Source of the DNA: Gracilimonas sp034520725
GTDB taxonomy: Bacteria; Bacteroidota; Rhodothermia; Balneolales; Balneolaceae
Direction: 5' to 3'
NCBI GenBank assembly: GCA_034520725.1
Contig: JAXHNH010000011.1
Span: 186,001 to 250,000, forward strand
DNA length: 64,000 nucleotides
Shown: in pieces, positions 37,176-45,524 of the stretch
Layout: each line of letters opens with the position of its first letter
Numbering within the stretch: position 1 is the stretch's first letter
Program-made: the position numbers and the translations under genes
Notes under the pieces: model-generated
Told to the model about the DNA's origin: nothing
The model's input: only the letters and a program-made list of their open reading frames with translations
Database searches by the model: none

Positions 37176-38567
37176 ATGGCGAATAAGAAATCATCTGCGA
37201 AAAAACCTCTTTTTTGGATACTTGGAGTTTTAGGTATCATAATTGTGGTTGGTTTAACTCTTCGATTCACCGGTGTGATTGGACATACCGATGAAGGGAA
37301 AGAAGTAGAGACTGCTACCGCAAAATTAAAAACCATCACTCAGCTGGTTTCGGCTTCCGGTAAGGTACAACCGGAAATTGAGGTCATTATCCGCCCGGAT
37401 GTATCGGGTGAGATCATTGAACTTGCCGTTAGAGAGGGTGATTTTGTTCGTCAGAATGATCTACTGGTTCGAATTAAACCGGACATCTACCAGGCACAGA
37501 TCGATAACCTGAATGCAGCATTGCTGACTCAGCAGGCAAGACTTGAACAAACACGTGCAACTTTGATCCGTGCAAAAGCGGCTTTTGAAAGGGACAAGCA
37601 ACTATTTGAAAAAGATCTGATCTCTGAAATGGAATACATTCAAACTAAATCAGAATATGATTCACAGCAGGCAAGCCTTAAAGCAGCTGAGTATCAGATC
37701 CAAAGTGCTGAGGCACAACTAAGACAGGCTCGCGAAGAGCTCGAGCAAACGGTGATCAGAGCTCCACAAAACGGTACCATAACCGGTTTGGCAGTGGAAG
37801 AGGGTGAACGGGTGTTAGGTAATTCTCAGATGGCCGGAACTGAAATGATGCGCGTATCTTTACTGGATCGTATGGAAGTTCTGGTGGAAGTCAATGAAAA
37901 CGATATTGTAAACGTAGATTACGCTGACACTGCACGGATCGAAGTAGACGCATACCCTGAACGCATGTTTAAAGGGGTGGTGACTGAGATCGCTAATTCA
38001 GCAAGAATCACCGGCAGTGGAACGAATGAGCAGGTGACCAACTATTCTGTAAAGGTCCGCATTACAACTCCACACAACTTAGATAGCAGTCCAGAGCAGA
38101 TGGTACGGAATGAAGCTTCAGAAGACCCTGAAGAAATGTTTGTTCCAAATTTCAGGCCGGGAATGTCTGCAACTGTTGATATTGAAACACAAACGGCTGT
38201 CAATGTGGTTTCTGTACCTATTCAGTCTGTGACAGTTCGCGATTTTGCGTTGGATGATGATACTGAGTCTGATTCCGATACCACAGAAAGTGCCGATGAT
38301 GAGGCAGAAATGATCATGGCTTCTGATCAGGGCAGTGATCTTATTATAGAGCAGGAAGATATTCGCAAGGTGGTTTTTGTTGTTGAGGACGGTAAGGCCG
38401 TGCGTAAAGAAGTTGAGACCGGTATCAGTGATAACACACATATTCAAATTCTTTCCGGCATTGAAGCAGGTGAAGAGATCGTGACAGGAAGTTATCGCAT
38501 ATTGTCTAATCAGCTTCAAAATGGTGACAAGGTCACAGTAAATAATTCTAAAACGGTAAATAACTAA
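37176..38567 (+). CDS. Periplasmic adaptor (HlyD/MacA-like)
   Basis: A 463-residue membrane fusion protein with one N-terminal helix (about 12-32). It has a lipoyl/barrel-sandwich half-motif (SGKVQPEIEVIIRPDVSGEI), a long helical hairpin rich in Gln and Ala (about 105-190), and the returning lipoyl half (VIRAPQNGTITGLAVEEGERV). Near residue 360 there is an acidic stretch of about 40 residues (Asp/Glu/Ser/Thr-rich) before the C-terminal domain, which most MacA proteins lack. It links the inner membrane permeases to the TolC channel encoded just upstream. Confidence 0.9.
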   Translation: MANKKSSAKKPLFWILGVLGIIIVVGLTLRFTGVIGHTDEGKEVETATAKLKTITQLVSASGKVQPEIEVIIRPDVSGEIIELAVREGDFVRQNDLLVRIKPDIYQAQIDNLNAALLTQQARLEQTRATLIRAKAAFERDKQLFEKDLISEMEYIQTKSEYDSQQASLKAAEYQIQSAEAQLRQAREELEQTVIRAPQNGTITGLAVEEGERVLGNSQMAGTEMMRVSLLDRMEVLVEVNENDIVNVDYADTARIEVDAYPERMFKGVVTEIANSARITGSGTNEQVTNYSVKVRITTPHNLDSSPEQMVRNEASEDPEEMFVPNFRPGMSATVDIETQTAVNVVSVPIQSVTVRDFALDDDTESDSDTTESADDEAEMIMASDQGSDLIIEQEDIRKVVFVVEDGKAVRKEVETGISDNTHIQILSGIEAGEEIVTGSYRILSNQLQNGDKVTVNNSKTVNN

Positions 38568-38581
38568 TCAGGGTAAGTATT

Positions 38582-39307
38582 ATGTCTAAAAAGCCTGTCA
38601 TTCAAATATCTGATCTTACAAAAGTGTATCAAATGGGGCAGACCGAAGTCCACGCACTGGCCGGAGTCACCTTTGATATTCTTGAGAACGAATACATTGC
38701 TATCATGGGGCCATCCGGCTCCGGTAAATCAACGTTAATGAATATGATAGGGTGCCTGGATACCCCAACATCCGGTGATTACATACTAAGTGGAAGCAAC
38801 GTAAGCAATATGGACGATGCGGAATTGGCCGAGGTTAGGAATCGCGAGATCGGCTTCGTTTTTCAGACCTTTAACTTACTGCCGAGAACCTCTTGTCTTG
38901 CTAATGCAGAACTGCCATTGATCTATTCAGGTATGAAATCTGCTGACCGCAAAGCACGAGCTAAAGATGTGTTGAATAAAGTGGGACTTGGGGATCGTAT
39001 CGATCACAAACCCAATGAGCTATCGGGTGGTCAGCGGCAGCGTGTGGCTATTGCACGGGCCCTGGTTAACAATCCATCCATCATTCTTGCCGATGAGCCT
39101 ACCGGTAACCTTGATACGAAGACAGGTGAAGAGATCATGATGCTGTTTGAAGAACTATACAGGCAAGGTAATACAATAATTGTAGTGACCCATGAGCAGG
39201 AGATCGCAGATCATGCACGCCGTGTGATTCGTTTACGTGATGGAGTGATAGAATCAGATACCAAAATTGAAAATCCTGTACTTGAAAATTTTGAGGTGGC
39301 GATTTGA
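38582..39307 (+). CDS. MacB/LolD-type ABC transporter ATP-binding protein
   Basis: A 241-residue ATPase with Walker A GPSGSGKST, the Q-loop in GFVFQTFNLLPR, the signature LSGGQRQRVAIARAL, Walker B IILADEPTGNLD and the switch His in VVTHEQE. It matches the LolD/MacB class, which powers FtsX-like permeases. It follows the adaptor by 15 bases; the permeases it should drive are those at 32104-34558. A strong terminator lies after it. Confidence 0.95.
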   Translation: MSKKPVIQISDLTKVYQMGQTEVHALAGVTFDILENEYIAIMGPSGSGKSTLMNMIGCLDTPTSGDYILSGSNVSNMDDAELAEVRNREIGFVFQTFNLLPRTSCLANAELPLIYSGMKSADRKARAKDVLNKVGLGDRIDHKPNELSGGQRQRVAIARALVNNPSIILADEPTGNLDTKTGEEIMMLFEELYRQGNTIIVVTHEQEIADHARRVIRLRDGVIESDTKIENPVLENFEVAI

Positions 39308-39337
39308 TATGAATCGAACACCAAAAAGTAATTAAAT

Positions 39338-39366
39338 AAAAAAGGCGCAATTAAAGCGCCTTTTTT
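39338..39366. terminator. Bidirectional intrinsic terminator after the exporter operon
   Basis: AAAAAAGGCGC (about 39338-39348) pairs with GCGCCTTTTTT (about 39356-39366) around a short AT-rich loop. The A-run on one side and T-run on the other make it work in both directions, ending the exporter operon (plus) and the convergent outer membrane gene (minus). Confidence 0.85.
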
Positions 39367-39387
39367 AATGTCATATGTTTTTGAAGA

Positions 39388-40452
39388 TCATCTGAAACTA
39401 AGTCCGATACCGGCATTAGCTGTGAAGTAGTTAGCAAGGGTTGCCTCACCATAAATAGCTAAGAAACCGAGTTTAACTCTGAAGCCACCAAGCAAATGAA
39501 CACTTGATTCACTATCAACAGAAAACCCGATAGGGTCAGTAATTACCTCATAGCGGTTCAGAGGGAGAGATACCGGGTAGTCACCGTTTACGTTCAGGTC
39601 AAAGGTAGATTTTTGATATCCTGCACCTACATATCCTGAAATTAAAGGTAGTGATTTACCCACCAGAGCATTGATCACAAATGAATTGGTGGAAGTGTTT
39701 ACTTCCTGGTCACTGAAATCTCCAACGTTATTTGGGTCATTTGGGATAGAGCCAAATTCAGGTTGTACATCCAAGTTACCATCAACAGATATTCTGTTGA
39801 ATCCTGCCATTAAACTAATATCAACAGGCAATACATTTCCGGCTGGAAGCCATTGTGTAATGTCATGTTTGATGGCACCACCAATAACTCCAAAACTTCC
39901 AAAATCACTGATGTCAGTTTTAGGAAAGTATCGAACAGTTACATCGGTATTTTTTATCAAACCAACGCTAGCCTGAATAGTTGGAGCCGGAACAAAGGCA
40001 AAACCACTTCCTTCAGGCATATTAAAACGAGAGATCTCATTGCCACTGTCATCATTTACGATCATCTCGGGTCCCGGGGAATCATTACCGGCAATGGTGG
40101 GTGTGATAGAGCTATTTCCGGGGGCAACTTCCATATTGGTTAAATTGAGAGTGGAAATATCAAACTCTTGATCTGAGGTTGGAACCAATGCAAGTGAAGA
40201 ACGGATCTGTAAACTGAATCCAAGCTTCTTTTTTGGAGCAGCTTCTTCGTTCCATCCAGCGTTCAATCCCGTACCAAAACCGGTAGGAAAAGGTTTTAAG
40301 TATTCTTTGGTTAATATGGTGGCATCATCAGCACCGGCTCGGAGGAAAGCACCGATGTCACCAAGCTGTGCGTAGGCAGACCCTGTAGCCATGAAAGCCA
40401 TTATTAAAAAGGTTATACCGATTTTTAGAAAACGTCTGTAGTAGTTTAACAT
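39388..40452 (-). CDS. Outer membrane beta-barrel-like protein (DUF6588-like)
   Basis: A 354-residue secreted protein with a signal peptide (cleavage near AYAQ). The opening of the mature part, GAFLRAGADDATILTKEYLKP followed by GFGTGLNAGW, resembles DUF6588 proteins of Bacteroidota as I recall them (not searched). The C-terminus ends in alternating hydrophobic residues with a final aromatic (AGIGLSFR), as in outer membrane barrels. The role is unknown. It is convergent with the exporter operon across a shared terminator. Confidence 0.65.
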   Translation of the reverse strand: MLNYYRRFLKIGITFLIMAFMATGSAYAQLGDIGAFLRAGADDATILTKEYLKPFPTGFGTGLNAGWNEEAAPKKKLGFSLQIRSSLALVPTSDQEFDISTLNLTNMEVAPGNSSITPTIAGNDSPGPEMIVNDDSGNEISRFNMPEGSGFAFVPAPTIQASVGLIKNTDVTVRYFPKTDISDFGSFGVIGGAIKHDITQWLPAGNVLPVDISLMAGFNRISVDGNLDVQPEFGSIPNDPNNVGDFSDQEVNTSTNSFVINALVGKSLPLISGYVGAGYQKSTFDLNVNGDYPVSLPLNRYEVITDPIGFSVDSESSVHLLGGFRVKLGFLAIYGEATLANYFTANAGIGLSFR

Positions 40453-40550
40453 AGAATTATCTGATAGTTATTATTAGTTGAGTACAATATCTGCAATAAA
40501 TGATACAGACAACATTAAGAGTTAAAAATATTCTAAACGTTACGACATTG

Positions 40551-41456
40551 TTATAGAGATTCAAGCATATTCAGATACGATTCATATCTGCTCGCAGCAA
40601 TCTCTCCATTTTCAAAGGCCTCTGCCACACCACATTTGGGTTCGTGGTTGTGTGTGCAGTTGCTGAATTTACAATGTTCCCGGGGTTCCAGCATCTCAGG
40701 AAAGAAAAGGGAAAGTTCATACGGTTCAATATTTACCAACCCAAATTCACGGATACCGGGTGTATCTGCAATGTAGCCACCAAAAGAGAGAGGGATCAAC
40801 CGCGCGAAAGTTGTGGTGTGCTTTCCCTTGTTAGAAAAATCAGAGATCTCCCCGGTTTTAAGCGCATAGTTAGGGTCTATAGCATTAATGAGACTCGTTT
40901 TGCCAACGCCGGATGGACCGATAAAAGCAGAGGTCTTATCCTTAAGCAATTTTTTAAGAGCTTCGAGCGAATCCTTGTTTTCAATACTGGTCTGCAAAAC
41001 TGTGTAACCAAGACCGGTATAAAGTTCCTGAAGTTCATCAGCAAAATCTCTTCCACCTTGTTTCGCAAGATCCATTTTGTTCATGATGATCACCGGTTTT
41101 ACTTCATAAGCTTCACACGTGACCAATAATCTATCGATGAATCCTTCTTTTAGGCGTGGTTTTTTTATGGATTGAACTATACAGGCCTGATCCAGATTGG
41201 ATACAAGAATCTGCTCACCACGCTTGCCATGAGTAGCCTGCCTTGTGATATAATTTTCGCGTAATTCAATAGTTTCAATATTACCGGTGCCATCATCATT
41301 TACGTTAAAATCGACATAATCGCCAACGGCAATTGGGTTGGTCACTTCTTTCATGTCCAGTCGAAAGCGACCGGGTAAACGACTTTCCACGATCTCTTCT
41401 CCGGTATCCACAAGATACCAGCTACCGGTTGATTGTATGACGCGTCCTTTTTGCAT
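40551..41456 (-). CDS. rsgA: Ribosome small subunit-dependent GTPase A
   Basis: A 301-residue GTPase that helps mature the 30S subunit. An N-terminal OB fold (residues 1-75: ATG at 41456, VGDYVDFNV) is followed by a circularly permuted GTPase domain: NKMD (G4) comes first, then GPSGVGKTS (G1) and DTPGIREFG (G3). The C-terminal zinc motif uses CKFSNCTHNHEPKCG. All expected residues are present. A decayed copy of its first 70 or so codons plus upstream DNA lies at about 43717-43990. Confidence 0.95.
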   Translation of the reverse strand: MQKGRVIQSTGSWYLVDTGEEIVESRLPGRFRLDMKEVTNPIAVGDYVDFNVNDDGTGNIETIELRENYITRQATHGKRGEQILVSNLDQACIVQSIKKPRLKEGFIDRLLVTCEAYEVKPVIIMNKMDLAKQGGRDFADELQELYTGLGYTVLQTSIENKDSLEALKKLLKDKTSAFIGPSGVGKTSLINAIDPNYALKTGEISDFSNKGKHTTTFARLIPLSFGGYIADTPGIREFGLVNIEPYELSLFFPEMLEPREHCKFSNCTHNHEPKCGVAEAFENGEIAASRYESYLNMLESL

Positions 41457-41565
41457 GCGCCAAAAATACGGAAGAAGAGGGGATTAACAAGAACAAATCG
41501 GAAGTAAATAATCAAATGCCTGCTGACTTTGTGGACTCTTGTGGTAAATCAACCTAATTTAGGGC

Positions 41566-41907
41566 ATGATTCATATTGTTTCGCATTTTTTGGTACCTAT
41601 AATGGTTGGATTTCTGTTCTATAGGAACCGGTGGTTTTTTGCTTCCACATTTATGATCCTCACTATGCTGGTTGATGCAGATCATTTGCTGGCTGATCCC
41701 ATTTATGATCCAATGAGATGCTCTATCAATTTTCATCCTTTGCATAGTTATGTAGCTATCGGGGTATATGTTCTGCTATTTTTGATACCGGTAATTCTGA
41801 AAAAAAGATCACATAAAAAGTCGGTACAAAAGCGCTTGGATGTCATTCAGTTCATTGGCCTCGGCCTTATCATTCATATGGTTTTAGATGCAATGGATTG
41901 TATGTGA
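41566..41907 (+). CDS. Small membrane protein of the DUF6122 type
   Basis: A 113-residue protein with three or four hydrophobic helices. The conserved-looking core DADHLLADPIYDPMRCS and FHPLHSY, with His at the start and near the C-terminus, is the pattern I associate with DUF6122 proteins; the His/Asp/Cys set may bind metal. No function is known. It is divergent from rsgA and precedes a LamG lipoprotein on the other strand. Confidence 0.65.
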   Translation: MIHIVSHFLVPIMVGFLFYRNRWFFASTFMILTMLVDADHLLADPIYDPMRCSINFHPLHSYVAIGVYVLLFLIPVILKKRSHKKSVQKRLDVIQFIGLGLIIHMVLDAMDCM

Positions 41908-42029
41908 CCAATAGAAAAGTAATTTTAGAGATATATTTTTACATTGGTTTTTTCTTAGCCTTAAAGCAGTATAACAGACCACGTATTTGCCCATATATCA
42001 GATTTATTGTGAAAAGGGCTATGCTATAT

Positions 42030-42061
42030 AAAAAAGGCAAACCCACCTGAGTTTGCCCTTT
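42030..42061 (-). terminator. Intrinsic terminator of the LamG lipoprotein gene
   Basis: GGCAAAC (from 42036) pairs with GTTTGCC (ending about 42057) around a short loop. On the minus strand the hairpin is followed by a run of six T, a standard Rho-independent terminator for the gene that ends at 42101. Confidence 0.8.
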
Positions 42062-42100
42062 AAATACCCCAACCACCACATGTATTGTTACACAACATGC

Positions 42101-43336
42101 CTACTGAAATTTAGTTCTGGCATGATCCCAAACCTGTAAGTCTGCTAATGTGTATCGGTCGATACTATAATTTCTATCCCAGGGTGCAGCCACTCTAAAA
42201 GCACCGATTGTATTGTCATTTCCCCAGGAATTATCTGAGTTGTTAGCCGCAACCAAAACTCCATCAATATAAATTCTCATGTAATCACTGGTTCCATCTA
42301 TACCTTCTCTATCCCAGGCTATAGCAAGGTGTATTGGAGTATTTAATGGTGGATCGAAATTATGGATCGTTAATCCTGTTTCGTTACCGTTGAATTTAAG
42401 ACCAAAGTATAACTGAGATCCACTATTGTGCCATGCAAACATCATAACATTATGCCAGTTTCCCTCAAATCGCCAATGGTGTACATTCACAAATCCAAAG
42501 ACACCATGGCTGTAGGGTTGAGGTTTGTAATAGAATTGTGCCCACATTTCAACCGTGCCTTTTTCAGGGTCAACGATAGTAGTCGGGAAGTCAACACCGC
42601 TATCTGCGTATCCAGAATTCGGTGTGATACCCATACCGGTTTTAACAAAGTGATCAAAATTCACATCACCGACAATTATGCCTGCAGGTCCATATTGGCT
42701 ATTTATTATGTCATATTCTGATGCAAGTGTGTTGAATAGATTTAACCCTGATTCCTCGATCGTATAGTAAAAATAGGTGGCCCAACTGCCCCGTTCGGTA
42801 AATCGATCTCCTGAAGCCCAGGCACCTTCTTTTTTTTCTAAATTTCCATCAAACCATTGTTCTGTGGCGGCATGAACAGCTATAATGACCACATCGTCTG
42901 GTTTCAAGTCAATCAAAGCTACAGAGTATTGGTAGTCAGTGGTTCCATTATCATGATCCGCAGAATGTTCAAATTTACCTGGTACCGGATTTTTTGAACG
43001 ACCGGCTAATGGAAAATCATCAAGAGATGTACCAATGTGTAAATGAGATTCCTTCAGATACCAACTGTCATCAGTTTTTAGATTAATATAAAGACTGTCA
43101 AGATCGTTAGTTACATCAACTGTACCAACGTTTTTGGTACGACCTGCTACTAAAATGGCTTCCCCATTGATCTCATCAGATGTTGAATTAGAGATCATCT
43201 CAGCATTATCCAGAATAGCAGTATCGTTGCTTCTGATACCTTGTAAGGTATCCTCACACGAGATAAATGATCCAACTAGCAGTAAGATCACACCTGTCAT
43301 TACGATGTTTATGTGCCTTTTAGTTGTGAGTCTCAT
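42101..43336 (-). CDS. LamG/concanavalin-fold lipoprotein
   Basis: A 411-residue lipoprotein (lipobox FISC, Cys27). Residues about 60-190 form a beta-rich domain of unknown function (SWYLKESHLHIGTSLDDFP, AWASGDRF, GSWATYFYYTI) that I have seen in other exported Bacteroidota proteins. Residues about 215-411 are a LamG-like jelly roll: GTVEMWAQFYYKP, IHLAIAWDRE, DYMRIYIDGVLVA, ADLQVWDHARTKF. LamG folds bind carbohydrate or protein ligands at the cell surface. No catalytic residue set is recognisable. It stands alone between two minus-strand terminators and shows no operon partner. Confidence 0.75.
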   Translation of the reverse strand: MRLTTKRHINIVMTGVILLLVGSFISCEDTLQGIRSNDTAILDNAEMISNSTSDEINGEAILVAGRTKNVGTVDVTNDLDSLYINLKTDDSWYLKESHLHIGTSLDDFPLAGRSKNPVPGKFEHSADHDNGTTDYQYSVALIDLKPDDVVIIAVHAATEQWFDGNLEKKEGAWASGDRFTERGSWATYFYYTIEESGLNLFNTLASEYDIINSQYGPAGIIVGDVNFDHFVKTGMGITPNSGYADSGVDFPTTIVDPEKGTVEMWAQFYYKPQPYSHGVFGFVNVHHWRFEGNWHNVMMFAWHNSGSQLYFGLKFNGNETGLTIHNFDPPLNTPIHLAIAWDREGIDGTSDYMRIYIDGVLVAANNSDNSWGNDNTIGAFRVAAPWDRNYSIDRYTLADLQVWDHARTKFQ

Positions 43337-43630
43337 TGTGATACCTCCATCAGTTAATTCTCATATGTAGTATGCGTTACGATATCCATTTATGAATGAT
43401 CTATCTGTACCATTTGCTAACAGAATCTATAGAGTACTCCTGATACTATCTAAAGGGTAAATTCTGAGTGGGGTGTAGGGTAACACACTATGCTGCTGTA
43501 GGGTGATCAACGCAAGATAAAGGTGAAAATATTTCAGGATCTTATTGTTTCTGAGGAGTCAATAATTGTACAATAAAAAAGGCAGACCTTTGGAGCCTGC
43601 CTTGTTAATTATTTCAGTAAACGGATTGAC
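43337..43630. other. Gene-free leader upstream of the LamG gene
   Basis: Nothing coding is visible. A short direct repeat, TGTAGGGT, occurs at about 43477 and 43498 in the upstream region of the LamG gene. A terminator hairpin pointing left lies at 43574-43603. Confidence 0.4.
43574..43603 (-). terminator. Intrinsic terminator upstream of the LamG gene
   Basis: AAGGCAG (43579-43585) pairs with CTGCCTT (43597-43603), with a partly paired interior. The adjoining A-run (43575-43580) is a T-run on the minus strand. It would stop transcripts coming from the flavoprotein gene at 44163 or from the pseudogene junction. Confidence 0.7.
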
Positions 43631-43990
43631 GCTTATTTCTTATCTGAATCCCGGCTTACCACTTGCACGTCTTAGGGAAATTCTCTGTTATTACCGGAAA
43701 CAGCGGCCTTATGTTATTTGCGTATTTCAATAGTTTCAATATTACCGAAACCATCATCTTTTAGGGTAAACTCGACGTAATCACCAACGGCAATAGGTTT
43801 AGGTTACTTCTTTCTCGTCCAATCGAAAGCGACCAGTTAAACGACTTTTCACGATCTCTTTTCCGGTATCCACAAAATACCAGCTTTCGTTTGATTATAT
43901 AAAGCGTCCTTTTGCATGCGCTAAAAATAGGGAACAAGAGAACATTAACAAGGAGTAGTTTAAATAAACAGTTCGAAATAAATAACTGCT
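43631..43990 (-). pseudogene. Decayed rsgA 5' end fused to lon 3' end (fossil duplication junction)
   Basis: Read on the minus strand, 43990-43918 resembles the DNA upstream of rsgA, and 43917-43717 resembles rsgA codons 1 to about 70 (MQK-GR, then SWYFVDTGKEIVKSRLTGRF, then PIAVGDYVEFTL, then GNIETIEI), with indels and stops. At about 43716 the similarity switches to the last 25 or so codons of lon (HKAAVSGNN, then a degraded tail) and to bases past the lon stop at 43631. The intact copies lie at 41456 and 46789 on the same strand. No full frame remains, so it is non-functional. Confidence 0.85.
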
Positions 43991-44162
43991 ATATAGTGTA
44001 AGACATTAATAGATTTGATTAAATCACTGAATTAAATATTACAAAAACTACGACTAGGTATTTCACCCAAAGAATAGGTCTGGTTTACTCTCTTATCCGA
44101 AAACTCTATAAAACAGGTTTACACCGGCAATTCCCAAACTTGGTGTTTTCCGATAATCATAC

Positions 44163-45377
44163 TTAATATTTTATATTCATAAAATCATCTAGGTAGGAAG
44201 ATTCGATGTATTTTTCCATTGAGTGGTTAGCCCATTTATCCTGAGAACCTCTGGCAATGAAATCAAGAGCTTCCGTAACATTTGTATAATCTCTGAAAAT
44301 CATTTTACCCAGATACTCTAAATCTTTACGAATGAGGTTATAAAATTGATCAGTTGTACTTGTAACGTGATTGCCGCCGTCAATTTCAGCTGTGATATTT
44401 TGAGCAACAGCTTTCGCCATCATTTCGGACAGTGAATGTGTACACGGCATTCCGAGTCCTATTTTACTATCCGCCTTTTGATAAATACAGACTGATCCTC
44501 CTGCTGCAAATAAATTTGGATAATTAGGATGATTAAACTGATCACTGACCTGAATGAGGCCATGTTCATTGGCTAATTTCCGAGTTGTTTTGACTGCGTC
44601 AACTCCATTAAAAGGAGGTATTATCATAGTAAATGAAGAGGGTATGTGGGTGCCACCCTCTAATATCACATCGGTTGATTTTACTTCATGTATTTCAGCA
44701 TTTAAATGTACCTGGACATTGAAATTCTCAAGCAGGGTAAGTGCTTTATCAGGATCTTGACCAAGCCCTCCGATTCCAAAATGAGTGAGGTATGGTTCTG
44801 CCGTAACAAAATGGATGGGAATCTTATCTAATAAATCATGTTTGTGCAGGTGGTATAGTGAGTTGAATAGAAACTCATAAGCCGCAAATGAATATCCAGC
44901 CCACTGAGCGGCACCAATCACAACAGGACCAGGGTTATTCAGGAAATTTTTCCAGGCTTTACGTGTGTGTTCAGAGTGATGAAAATCGCAATATACACAC
45001 CACGAGTTTTTGCCGGGATTCAATCCTTTTATGCTTGTAAAGTGGGGTGTGGTTCCGGTTGCTATAACCAGATAATCGTACTTAATATCTTGGTCAGGAG
45101 TGTAAATCAGTCGATCTTCTAGGTCAAAACCATACACAAGGCTCTTGATGAAAGTAATACCCAGCTTTTCATAAATTGGGCGAGTATCAAAAGAACCGTT
45201 TTCAATGTCATGATACCCAAAAGGGTACCATATAAGAAAAGGAGTAAATATGAATTCCGCACTCTTATCTATTACTATAATTTCATGCTTTTGGCCCAGA
45301 TTTTTTGCTAATTGGACAGCAGTTGTGTAACCGGCAAAACTTGATCCAACAATTACTATTCTCTTTTTCTTTTTCAT
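44163..45377 (-). CDS. Sulfide:quinone-reductase-like FAD/NAD(P) oxidoreductase
   Basis: A 404-residue flavoprotein of the SQR/type II NADH dehydrogenase superfamily. The N-terminal FAD motif is VIVGSSFAGYTTAVQL and the second is YDYLVIATGTTPHF. ANWSCVYC-like cysteines occur at the SQR-typical place (SWCVYCDFHH, about residues 125-134), and later cysteines sit in AAGGSVCIY and GMPCTHSL. The stretch GPVVIGAAQWAGYSFAAYEFLF and HFGIGGLG fits a subgroup of SQR-like proteins. It could oxidise sulfide or another donor and reduce quinone, but this is inferred. It is divergent from the phosphofructokinase gene. Confidence 0.75.
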   Translation of the reverse strand: MKKKKRIVIVGSSFAGYTTAVQLAKNLGQKHEIIVIDKSAEFIFTPFLIWYPFGYHDIENGSFDTRPIYEKLGITFIKSLVYGFDLEDRLIYTPDQDIKYDYLVIATGTTPHFTSIKGLNPGKNSWCVYCDFHHSEHTRKAWKNFLNNPGPVVIGAAQWAGYSFAAYEFLFNSLYHLHKHDLLDKIPIHFVTAEPYLTHFGIGGLGQDPDKALTLLENFNVQVHLNAEIHEVKSTDVILEGGTHIPSSFTMIIPPFNGVDAVKTTRKLANEHGLIQVSDQFNHPNYPNLFAAGGSVCIYQKADSKIGLGMPCTHSLSEMMAKAVAQNITAEIDGGNHVTSTTDQFYNLIRKDLEYLGKMIFRDYTNVTEALDFIARGSQDKWANHSMEKYIESSYLDDFMNIKY

Positions 45378-45524
45378 AACTCTCCCTTTCCTTGTTATGT
45401 AGGATTAATTATTAGCTAAATTTATTGAAGATTGTATGAAGTTCATTCATTATTACTGGCTTTCATCAATGCTTCATAAATAAATACTATGATTTGCTAA
45501 ATATAAATTCTGCCCGGAGGAATC

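Noticed and set aside
40644..41129. 161-codon plus-strand frame antisense to rsgA
   Set aside because: rsgA is complete and fully motif-supported in the other strand; this frame has no recognisable family and is a shadow.
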